From: Bacteroidetes bacterium GWA2_30_7
Lineage (GTDB): Bacteria; Bacteroidota; Bacteroidia; Bacteroidales; GWF2-33-38
Length of the DNA: 8,568 bases
Direction: 5' to 3'
NCBI GenBank assembly: GCA_001768155.1
Contig: MENC01000091.1
Span: forward strand, 6,997 to 15,564
The translations under genes were made by a program, and so were the position numbers. Position 1 is the stretch's first letter. Each line of letters opens with the position of its first letter. A model generated the notes under the pieces. The model was not told where the DNA came from, did not search any database, and worked only from the letters and a program-made list of their open reading frames with translations. Positions 1 to 5,811 of this stretch are shown piece by piece.

Positions 1-53
1 AAAATTCCAATTCATCGGAAAGTTATGTTGATAGGAATTTTTCGGTTTTCGTT
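1..53. other. Downstream flank of rnz with an 8-bp inverted repeat
   Basis: The 53 bases left of the rnz stop hold a perfect inverted repeat, AAAATTCC (1-8) and GGAATTTT (34-41), with a 25-base loop. This could be part of a weak terminator-like structure, but it has no GC-rich stem and the window ends there. A minus-strand ATG at 15-13 opens a frame reading MNWNF to the window edge, which might be the start of the next gene. Neither reading can be settled from this sequence. Confidence 0.25.
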
Positions 54-965
54 TTAAATTTCAATTACTAATCCATCTTCAGCAGCAATAGTGTTTTCAA
101 ATACTGCACAGGCTTCTTTTAATAATTCGTCGGAAGTTCTGTATCGGGCTGAAAAATGCCCGATTAATAATTTTTTTGCGTTTGCCTTTTTTGCTATTGT
201 TGCAGCATCAAAAGCTGTTGAGTGATATGTTTCAATAGCCCTATCTTTTTCAGATAATAGAAATGTAGCTTCGTGATATAATAAATCAACATTTTTTATA
301 ATTTCAATTATTGATTCATTATACAATGTATCGGAACAATATGCAAAACTTTTTGGAGAAATTGGAGGTTCTGTAAGCTCCGAATTTTTAATAATTTCGC
401 CATTTTCTTTTATAAAATCAAAACCTCTTTTGATTTGAATTATATCTTTTATACAAAGGTTATAATATGATATTATGTCTTTTTTAATATTTAATTCTTT
501 TGGTTTTTCTGTAATCAAAAAACCAGATGTTGGGATTCTATGTTTTAATGGAATAGTTTTAATAGTTAGAATGTTGTCGTTATAAATTTCTTCTGAAACA
601 TCCTGATTTAAAAAATGATATTCAACTCTGTATCCTAATGAGCCATAATAATATTTGAACTGAGAATCAATCAATTCTTTTAGTTCTTTGAAGCAATAAA
701 TATGTAATGGATTTTTTCGCCCCATTAAAGCAAATGAAGACATCAAACCAAAAATTCCTAAATAATGGTCTGGATGTAAATGACTTATTAATATATGATT
801 TATTTTTGAAAATTTAATTTTGAATTTCCTTAATTGAATTTGTGTTGCTTCGCCACAATCAATTAAAAAAAAACGCTCAGATATGTTTACTATCTGAGCG
901 GATGTAAATCGACTAGAAGTCGGGATAGCTGAACTACTCCCGAGTACTGTAACTTTAAAAGACAT
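54..965 (-). CDS. rnz: Ribonuclease Z (tRNA 3' endonuclease), short form
   Basis: This 303-residue protein is a metallo-beta-lactamase-fold nuclease. The family cleaves tRNA precursors after the discriminator base to remove the 3' trailer, in the cytoplasm, using two zinc ions. The zinc motif HxHxDH is complete (H62, H64, D66, H67, in SHLHPDH). The other expected ligands are present: H142 (PLKHRIPTSG), D212 (YCSDT), H248 (YHST) and H270 (GHFSARY). The segment at about 155-200, between H142 and D212, fits the flexible exosite arm that grips the tRNA elbow. The N-terminal VTVLGSSSAIPT and the length of about 300 match short RNase Z (ElaC/Rnz type) and support the ATG at 965. No Shine-Dalgarno is visible, as is usual in Bacteroidota. 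It follows the STAS gene by 105 bases in the same direction, and no convincing TAnnTTTG promoter was seen between them. No key residue is missing. Confidence 0.96.
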   Translation of the reverse strand: MSFKVTVLGSSSAIPTSSRFTSAQIVNISERFFLIDCGEATQIQLRKFKIKFSKINHILISHLHPDHYLGIFGLMSSFALMGRKNPLHIYCFKELKELIDSQFKYYYGSLGYRVEYHFLNQDVSEEIYNDNILTIKTIPLKHRIPTSGFLITEKPKELNIKKDIISYYNLCIKDIIQIKRGFDFIKENGEIIKNSELTEPPISPKSFAYCSDTLYNESIIEIIKNVDLLYHEATFLLSEKDRAIETYHSTAFDAATIAKKANAKKLLIGHFSARYRTSDELLKEACAVFENTIAAEDGLVIEI

Positions 966-1070
966 TAAACAATATGTAAGATGTAAAATTTAATATGTAA
1001 AATGTAATATTTCGTTGCACAATTTCAAGTTTTAAAATCTTAAATATTACATCTTAAATATTACATATTA
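966..1070. repeat. AT-rich nested direct and inverted repeats between the STAS gene and rnz
   Basis: The 105-base spacer is almost entirely repeats. A 21-bp unit occurs twice in tandem at 971-991 and 992-1012, matching at 19 of 21 positions. A perfect 14-bp unit (CTTAAATATTACAT) occurs twice in tandem at 1039-1052 and 1053-1066. The two blocks are also inverted relative to each other: ATGTAATATTT at 1002-1012 can pair with AAATATTACAT at 1042-1052 or 1056-1066, and AATATGTAA at 971-979 with TTACATATT at 1061-1069. The stems are purely AT-rich, and no clear TAnnTTTG promoter was seen on the minus strand. Confidence 0.8.
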
Positions 1071-1442
1071 TTAGCTGTTCTCTACGTGCTTCTCTTTTTC
1101 TTCTTTTAAAATTAACTCTACTGCTTTATCAAGACTATATGTAATGTTTAATACTGTATCGAGCTGAGAAATTGTAATTAATCTTTCAACTGCAGTATGT
1201 AAACCAGTTAGAACAAATGTTCCATTTGCATTTTTACAAAGCCTGTTAGCAACTAAAATTGCACTCAGACCTGAAGAATCACAATAACGGCAATTACTTA
1301 AGTCGAGTATAATATTTTTTTCACCGTTACCAGAAATTAAAACCAATTCTGATTTTAATGACGGCGCAACATGAGTATCTAATTTGTCAACTAAGACCTG
1401 AATTAGAGTGTACTTCTCCTGTTTTTCGTTTTTAAAATCCAT
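1071..1442 (-). CDS. STAS-domain protein, anti-sigma factor antagonist-like
   Basis: This is a 123-residue single-domain STAS protein of the SpoIIAA/RsbV type. In that family a serine is phosphorylated by an anti-sigma kinase, and the unphosphorylated form binds the kinase and frees the sigma factor. The phosphoacceptor motif is intact as DSSGL at 55-59, preceded by the core strand NIILDLSN; S57 aligns with the phosphorylated serine of SpoIIAA. The rest of the fold is visible: ALVxxxLxxHVAPSLKSEL-like helix at about 19-35, a second helix after the DSSG motif (about 58-70) and the FVLTGLHTAVERLI region (76-90). The C-terminus is Lys/Glu-rich. It starts 34 bases after the rpsA stop, so it is probably translated from the rpsA transcript. 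No anti-sigma kinase, phosphatase or sigma factor is in the window, so the partner is unknown and phosphoregulation is inferred from family only. Confidence 0.9.
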   Translation of the reverse strand: MDFKNEKQEKYTLIQVLVDKLDTHVAPSLKSELVLISGNGEKNIILDLSNCRYCDSSGLSAILVANRLCKNANGTFVLTGLHTAVERLITISQLDTVLNITYSLDKAVELILKEEKEKHVENS

Positions 1443-1476
1443 TATTTATAAATTATTTTTATAAAGTTACAAATTA

Positions 1477-3420
1477 TTATTTATTTTTTTCAGTTTTTTC
1501 CATTTCTGTTTTTAAAGCAGCTAAATCTGAAATATCGCCTAAGGTAGTTTTTTCTACTTGAGCTTTCACTTTTTTCATTGATTTTTCAGTATTTTTCTTA
1601 GCACTTACCTCTTCATTTTTCTTTAGGTCTTCGTAAATTCTGCTATGAGAAACTACTATTTTCTTGCCTTCTTTTGAAAATTCAATTACTTTAAATTCTA
1701 ATGTTTCGTCAACTTTAGTATGTGAACCATCTTCTTTTACTAAATGCTTGTTTGTAGCAAAAGCCTCAACTCCATAAGGTTGTAAGGAAATAATTGAGCC
1801 TTTTTCGCTAACTTCCATTACTACTCCTTCGTGAATAGAATCAATAGAGAAGATTGTTTCAAATACATCCCAAGGGTTTTCTTCAATTTGCTTATGCCCA
1901 AGGCTTAGTCTTCGATTGTCTTTATCTATTTCTAAAACAATAACATCTACTGATGCTGCAATTTGTGTAAATTCGGCTGGATGTTTAATTTTCTTAGTCC
2001 AAGATAAATCTGAAATATGAATTAATCCATCAACTCCTTCTTCTAATTCTACAAATACTCCAAATGTTGTAAAGTTTCTAACTATTGATGTATGTTTACT
2101 TGAGATAGGATATTTTTCTTCGATTTTTTCCCATGGGTCTGTTCTTAATTGTTTTAATCCCAAAGACATTTTTCGTTCGTCGCGGTCTAATGTTAAAATC
2201 TGAGCTTCAACAACATCTCCAACTTTCAAAAATTCTTGAGCACTTCTTAAATGTTGCGACCAAGACATTTCTGATACGTGAATTAAACCTTCGACACCTG
2301 GAGAAATTTCGATAAATGCTCCGTAATCGGCAAGTACTACTACTTTACCACTTACTTTATCTCCAAGATTTAGATTTGCATCTAACGAATCCCATGGATG
2401 TGGTGTAAGTTGTTTTAATCCTAATGCTATACGTTTTTTATCGTCATCAAAATCAAGAATAACAACATTGATTTTTTGGTCGAGTGTTACGATTTCTTCG
2501 GGATGATTTACTCTGCCCCAAGATAAGTCTGTGATATGTATTAATCCGTCAACTCCGCCTAAATCAATAAATACTCCATAGGATGTAATATTTTTAACAG
2601 TTCCTTCGAGTACTTGTCCTTTTTCGAGTCGTGCGATAATTTCTTTTTTCTGTAATTCGAGTTCTGCTTCGATAAGTGCTTTATGTGAAACTACAACATT
2701 TTTAAATTCGTTGTTGATTTTAACAACTTTAAATTCCATTGTTTTTCCTACAAAAATATCGTAATCTCTGATTGGTTTAACGTCAATTTGTGAACCTGGC
2801 AAGAATGCTTCGATTCCAAAAACGTCAACAATCATTCCGCCTTTTGTACGGCACTTGATAAATCCTTTTACTATTTCGCTATTATCGTGTGCTGAATTAA
2901 CTCTATCCCAAGAGCGCATTGCTCTTGCTTTTTTGTGTGATAATACAAGTTGCCCTGTTTTATCTTCCTGACTTTCGACATAAACTTCAACTTTATCGCC
3001 AATTGCTAATTCAGGATTGTATCTAAATTCGTTTATATTAATTACTCCTTCGGATTTGTAACCAATGTTAACAACTGCTTCTCTTTTGTTAAGTGCAACA
3101 ACAGTTCCGTCTAGTACGGCACCGTCTTCGATTGTAGAAAGAGTTTCGTTGTATAGTGATTCTAGTTTTATTCTTTCATCGGAGCTATATACATCACCTC
3201 TTTTTGTTACATTTTCCCAGTTAAATTCGTCTGGATTAAGATTTTCTGTAACCATAAATTTGGTTACATCGACTTGTTCTGTATCAGGGTCTTCGTCTTC
3301 GACAAGGTCGTCTTTGTCTTTGATTTTAAATTCTTCTAATTCGGGGTCAACCAGAACATCTAATTTTTTGTACTTTTCTATTACTTCATCTGCGAAGTAA
3401 CTTTCATCTTTTTTTGCCAT
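1477..3420 (-). CDS. rpsA: 30S ribosomal protein S1
   Basis: This 647-residue protein carries six S1 (OB-fold) RNA-binding domains at about 98-163, 181-247, 266-337, 353-425, 439-511 and 526-594. S1 binds single-stranded mRNA on the small subunit and helps initiation. Domain 2 has the ribosome-binding-half signature (KGGMIVDVFGIEAFLPGS then VVVSHKA), and domains 3 to 5 show the repeated YGVFIDL / GLIHxSxxSW / LGLKQL pattern. An unusually long, acidic N-terminal extension (about 1-97, with EDEDPD near 41-46) and a Lys/Glu-rich tail (about 600-647) flank the domains; E. coli S1 has only about 20 residues before its first domain. The ATG at 3420 gives MAKKDE and lies about 50 bases downstream of a good Bacteroidota promoter. 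There is no Shine-Dalgarno. The STAS gene follows by 34 bases. Confidence 0.98.
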   Translation of the reverse strand: MAKKDESYFADEVIEKYKKLDVLVDPELEEFKIKDKDDLVEDEDPDTEQVDVTKFMVTENLNPDEFNWENVTKRGDVYSSDERIKLESLYNETLSTIEDGAVLDGTVVALNKREAVVNIGYKSEGVININEFRYNPELAIGDKVEVYVESQEDKTGQLVLSHKKARAMRSWDRVNSAHDNSEIVKGFIKCRTKGGMIVDVFGIEAFLPGSQIDVKPIRDYDIFVGKTMEFKVVKINNEFKNVVVSHKALIEAELELQKKEIIARLEKGQVLEGTVKNITSYGVFIDLGGVDGLIHITDLSWGRVNHPEEIVTLDQKINVVILDFDDDKKRIALGLKQLTPHPWDSLDANLNLGDKVSGKVVVLADYGAFIEISPGVEGLIHVSEMSWSQHLRSAQEFLKVGDVVEAQILTLDRDERKMSLGLKQLRTDPWEKIEEKYPISSKHTSIVRNFTTFGVFVELEEGVDGLIHISDLSWTKKIKHPAEFTQIAASVDVIVLEIDKDNRRLSLGHKQIEENPWDVFETIFSIDSIHEGVVMEVSEKGSIISLQPYGVEAFATNKHLVKEDGSHTKVDETLEFKVIEFSKEGKKIVVSHSRIYEDLKKNEEVSAKKNTEKSMKKVKAQVEKTTLGDISDLAALKTEMEKTEKNK

Positions 3421-3472
3421 TGTAAATTCAAAATAATTAATAAGTTAGACAATATTTATAGTTATAAGTTGA

Positions 3473-3504
3473 CAAAAATACAATATATTATTAATTAATC
3501 CCAA
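3473..3504 (-). promoter_or_regulatory. Bacteroidota-type promoter of rpsA
   Basis: On the minus strand TATTTTTG (3480-3473) matches the Bacteroidota -7 consensus TAnnTTTG exactly. A TTG (3504-3502) lies 21 bases upstream and fits the -33 element. Transcription would start near 3465, leaving a leader of about 45 bases before the rpsA ATG at 3420. No equally good match was found in the other spacers of the window, so this is the only promoter proposed. The call rests on consensus match alone. Confidence 0.6.
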
Positions 3505-3519
3505 TATTTATTTGAAATT

Positions 3520-3553
3520 TTGTTAAATGGATAAATGGTTGAATTGTTACATT
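3520..3553. repeat. 34-bp dispersed repeat, copy 1 (upstream of rpsA)
   Basis: This AT-rich sequence begins TTGTTAAATGG and ends AATTGTTACATT. It matches the sequence at 5177-5210 at 31 of 34 positions, in the same orientation. It lies just upstream of the rpsA promoter. The internal GTTAAAT-like steps suggest it grew by slippage. The two copies bracket the 75-bp array and the MORN-like gene. Confidence 0.75.
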
Positions 3554-3569
3554 AAAAAGTGTGAAAATT

Positions 3570-3597
3570 GTGAAAATGATTTTGAATGAATTTTCAC
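3570..3597. repeat. 8-bp inverted repeat between the promoter and the 75-bp array
   Basis: GTGAAAAT (3570-3577) and ATTTTCAC (3590-3597) form a perfect 8-bp inverted repeat with a 12-base loop. A second GTGAAAAT lies at 3561-3568, so the right arm could pair with either copy. No T-run follows, so it is not a typical terminator. It could be an operator-like site upstream of rpsA or chance in AT-rich DNA. Confidence 0.4.
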
Positions 3598-3612
3598 GCA
3601 AAACCTGAAAAA

Positions 3613-3870
3613 GATATAATCGACTGAGTAAAACCTCAGTAGAGCTGATTGATTAGGTTTTTTTGATTTCAGACAGAGTCTGAATAGATATTATCGACTG
3701 AGGTAGAACCTCAGCCGAGCTGATTGATTAGGTTTTTTTGATTTCAGACAGAGTCTGAATAGATATTATCGACTGAGGTAGAACCTCAGCCGAACTGATT
3801 GATTAGGCTTTTTTGATTTCAGACAGAGTCTGAATAGATATTATCGACTGAGGTAGAACCTCAGCCGAAC
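3613..3870. repeat. Tandem array of a 75-bp double-hairpin unit, three full copies and one partial
   Basis: Units begin at 3613 (74 bp), 3687 (75 bp), 3762 (75 bp) and 3837 (partial, about 34 bp, ending at CCGAAC). Copies 2 and 3 differ at only two positions. Each full unit holds two hairpins: CTGAGGT-AGA-ACCTCAG and TTCAGAC-AGA-GTCTGAA, both with 7-bp stems and the same AGA loop. They are joined by a conserved GCTGATTGATTAGG and a run of about seven T. The unit has stop codons in all six frames, so although 75 is a multiple of three it is not coding. The array lies downstream of the MORN-like gene and upstream of the rpsA promoter, where read-through RNA from the former would form seven hairpins in a row. 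No function is known to me for this unit. Confidence 0.92.
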
Positions 3871-3899
3871 CACTAGTTGAACCTGTTAATGCTAATGTA

Positions 3900-5177
3900 T
3901 TATAACTTAACGATATAATCGAATTTGTAATTTGTTTTTTGAGATTGATATTTAGAGTCTTCTTTTTCGACTTTATTATCAGCTAGTTCGCTCTTTACAT
4001 TTCCACAAAAATCGTATTCAATAATTTTTACCATTTTTCCGCTTTCATTAAAATAAAACCATCTGCCAATTTTTTTAGTAGGTTTCATTATACATTCATT
4101 TACTGCAATTTCGGACTCAGAAGCTCCTCCTCTGGGTAATTTTGATAAATAACCGGATTCTTTAAGATTTCCGTTTGAATAATATGATTCGTATTTTCCG
4201 GAATAATTATATGGCATTCCATTGAACATTTCAATTTTGTCTTGTTCGTTATATTTCAATTTCAGTTGAGTATTTGGGTAATGCAATTCGATTGTGTCAA
4301 CATAAATATTAATATCTGTAACCGAAGGATATTGAATTACAGACATTAAGACAGATGAATCGTTATAAGTTTTATTTAAATTAATAAAATCGCCATACTT
4401 GAAATTTTTTCCACCTCCCGATTTATAATATTCAACTTCTTTTACCAAGTTTCCACTTTCGTTATAAAATTTCCATTTTCCGACTTGATATTCTTTTTCG
4501 AGACCTTTTTCAAGAAACTCTCCTTCTGATTCTACTTTTCCGGACTTATTAAGCAGTTTCCAATAACCAATTTTTTTGCCGTTATGAATTTTACCTTTTC
4601 CATTTAAACTACCATCTTCGTTATAAATAGTTATTTCGGCGCCTAAACCATCTTGAATCAAAGTTTTATTTAATAATAATACATCTGGATAAAACATATT
4701 AATATTTTTATAATTCTCTGTACGGCTGCCATTTAAAACTATTGGTCGTTCTAATTTAAATTCATAAGCGGGTTTTCCATTTTCGAAATATCCTTTTAAA
4801 AAAACATCATAATCTATTGATATTTCGTATTCAAATTCAGCTCTGACTTGCCTTAATGCCTCATATACAGGTATAATTGAAGCGACACTTCCATTTGGAT
4901 AAAAAGTTTTTAAAGTTCCCAATCCTTTAATTGGTTTTCCATCTTTAAAAACCAAGCTATCCTTGCTAAAGCTATGTTCTTCTATTAATACTCCTTTTTC
5001 GTTGAATAGTTTTCGTTTTCCAACTATTAATCCTTCGTTCCATTCGGCTTTTTCCTTGCTTTTTCCATTTGTATATTTTAACTCCTGGTAAGAATTAAAA
5101 TATTCTCTTCCGGTTTGAGCAAAAATTGATAGATTGCTCAGGATAAGAAGTTTTACAAATAAAGGTTTGAGGTTCAT
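3900..5177 (-). CDS. Exported MORN/YwqK-like repeat protein
   Basis: This 425-residue protein has a signal peptide (hydrophobic LFVKLLILSNLSIFA, probable cleavage after A20) and no lipobox cysteine, so it is probably periplasmic or surface-exposed. The mature part is a series of degenerate MORN-variant repeats of the pattern G-K/x-W-x-x-Y/F-N/Y-x-x-G-x-L/V. Examples are GKRKLFNEKGVL (53-64), TLKTFYPNGSV (88-98), GYFENGKPAYEF (129-140), GYWKLLNKSGKV (204-215), GKWKFYNESGNLVKEVEY (233-250), GKYESYYSNGNLKESG (327-342) and GRWFYFNESGKMVKIIEY (371-388). Databases often label such proteins 'toxin-antitoxin system YwqK family antitoxin', but nothing here supports a TA role: it has a signal peptide and no toxin gene beside it. 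The probable role is a structural or binding scaffold, and the ligand is unknown. It lies between the two 34-bp direct repeats, its ATG overlapping the end of one, with the 75-bp array just downstream. Confidence 0.88.
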   Translation of the reverse strand: MNLKPLFVKLLILSNLSIFAQTGREYFNSYQELKYTNGKSKEKAEWNEGLIVGKRKLFNEKGVLIEEHSFSKDSLVFKDGKPIKGLGTLKTFYPNGSVASIIPVYEALRQVRAEFEYEISIDYDVFLKGYFENGKPAYEFKLERPIVLNGSRTENYKNINMFYPDVLLLNKTLIQDGLGAEITIYNEDGSLNGKGKIHNGKKIGYWKLLNKSGKVESEGEFLEKGLEKEYQVGKWKFYNESGNLVKEVEYYKSGGGKNFKYGDFINLNKTYNDSSVLMSVIQYPSVTDINIYVDTIELHYPNTQLKLKYNEQDKIEMFNGMPYNYSGKYESYYSNGNLKESGYLSKLPRGGASESEIAVNECIMKPTKKIGRWFYFNESGKMVKIIEYDFCGNVKSELADNKVEKEDSKYQSQKTNYKFDYIVKL

Positions 5178-5210
5178 TGTTAAATGGTTAAATTGTTAAA
5201 TTGTTACATT
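5177..5210. repeat. 34-bp dispersed repeat, copy 2 (upstream of the MORN-like gene)
   Basis: This sequence matches 3520-3553 at 31 of 34 positions in the same orientation. Its first base is the first base of the MORN-like gene's start codon (read on the minus strand, CAT at 5175-5177), so the repeat forms the immediate leader of that gene. Internally it is built from GTTAAAT/GTTAAATT steps. Confidence 0.75.
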
Positions 5211-5240
5211 GCAATGCACTGAGTGAAGTCGAAGTGTTGC
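5211..5240. repeat. Intergenic hairpin with the CACTTCGACTTC-type Bacteroidota repeat
   Basis: CACTGAGTGAAGTCGAAGTG (5217-5236) ends in CACT/AGTG, and the flanking GCAA (5211-5214) and TTGC (5237-5240) extend the pairing, giving an imperfect hairpin of eight outer pairs with a two-base bulge. From memory, near relatives of the complement CACTTCGACTTCACTCAGTG are very common between genes in many Bacteroidota genomes. It is relatively GC-rich against the AT-rich surroundings. Its function is not known to me. Confidence 0.55.
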
Positions 5241-5285
5241 TAGGCGGTATAATCCCAAATCGTAAATTCTAAAATTCATTTTACC

Positions 5286-5323
5286 ACATAGAATCATAGT
5301 TACATAGAACTTCACATAGCTAT
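5286..5323. repeat. Cluster of four CATAG repeats
   Basis: CATAG occurs at 5287, 5295, 5303 and 5315, three of them extended to ACATAG, with spacings of 8, 8 and 12 bases. The last runs into the palindrome ATAGCTAT (5316-5323). The cluster lies between the secreted five-cysteine gene and the MORN-like gene. It may be another intergenic repeat type or a binding site; no promoter consensus was found around it. Confidence 0.5.
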
Positions 5324-5344
5324 AAATCGTTAAATCATAAATTA

Positions 5345-5788
5345 TTAATATTCTTTTCCAACAAAAGATAAAATTCCAACGGCACAGCCTTCTTCGCCAT
5401 CTTTAAATGAAATATAAACATTATAAACGCCAGATTTTTTACAATAAAAATCAAATCCTTTATAATTTTTACCGGTTGACATATTATAAGTGCTTCCGAG
5501 CATTTGTTCATAATCGAACAGTTGAATTATTGCTTCGCCTGCAAATTCGGTTGCATTACATGAATTGAATCTATAATTAGTGTTTTTGCTTAATGCAACC
5601 TGATATTTAGCCACAGGTGCAGATTCTTTCTTTTTGGCTTTTTTAAGTTTTACTTTAAAGTCTTTTATGTATGTAGCACCATTATTATCAAGGGCACAAA
5701 CATTTACCAGTTGGTCGTTACACTGACTAAAACTAAAATTTGAAATTATTGTAAAAATTATTATAATTATAATATTTAACGCTTTCAT
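5345..5788 (-). CDS. Secreted five-cysteine protein of unknown function
   Basis: This 147-residue protein starts with a very hydrophobic signal peptide (ALNIIIIIIFTIISNFSF), probably cleaved after S21. The residue before C23 is Q, so it does not fit a lipobox and the mature protein should be soluble in the periplasm or secreted. Five cysteines are visible (C23, C31, C77, C116, C135), enough for two disulfides. A Lys-rich patch lies at about 45-54 (KVKLKKAKKK). The C-terminal half (FDFYCKKSGVYNVYISFKDGEEGCAVGILSF) reads as beta strands, and I recall similar uncharacterised proteins in Bacteroidia, but no named domain was recognised. It begins 23 bases after the lipoprotein stop, so the two are probably co-transcribed. 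The ATG at 5788 gives a proper signal peptide start. Confidence 0.82.
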   Translation of the reverse strand: MKALNIIIIIIFTIISNFSFSQCNDQLVNVCALDNNGATYIKDFKVKLKKAKKKESAPVAKYQVALSKNTNYRFNSCNATEFAGEAIIQLFDYEQMLGSTYNMSTGKNYKGFDFYCKKSGVYNVYISFKDGEEGCAVGILSFVGKEY

Positions 5789-5811
5789 ATCTATAAATTT
5801 TTTAAAATTAA

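Noticed and set aside
2133..2315. Short plus-strand open frame opposite rpsA domains 4 and 5
   Set aside because: It lies opposite conserved S1 domains and has no independent support.
3065..3400. Plus-strand open frame of 111 codons opposite the rpsA start
   Set aside because: It is antisense to the acidic N-terminus of S1 and its Ser/Thr-rich translation is what that composition yields; no promoter or homology is visible.
3613..3870. The tandem array as a CRISPR
   Set aside because: The repeats are directly contiguous with no unique spacers, the unit is 75 bp, and no cas gene is near.
3613..3870. The array as a repeat-protein gene, since 75 is a multiple of three
   Set aside because: Every unit has a stop codon in all six reading frames.
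3613..3870. The array as integron attC sites
   Set aside because: No paired GTTRRRY / RYYYAAC core sites flank the units and there is no integrase or cassette gene.
3900..5177. MORN/YwqK-like protein as an antitoxin
   Set aside because: The label is a historical family name. The protein has a signal peptide and no toxin gene is adjacent.
5211..5280. Possible tRNA or attachment-site remnant in the more GC-rich spacer
   Set aside because: No cloverleaf, TPsiC-like arm or tRNA 3' end could be found; the GC-rich part is explained by the short hairpin repeat.
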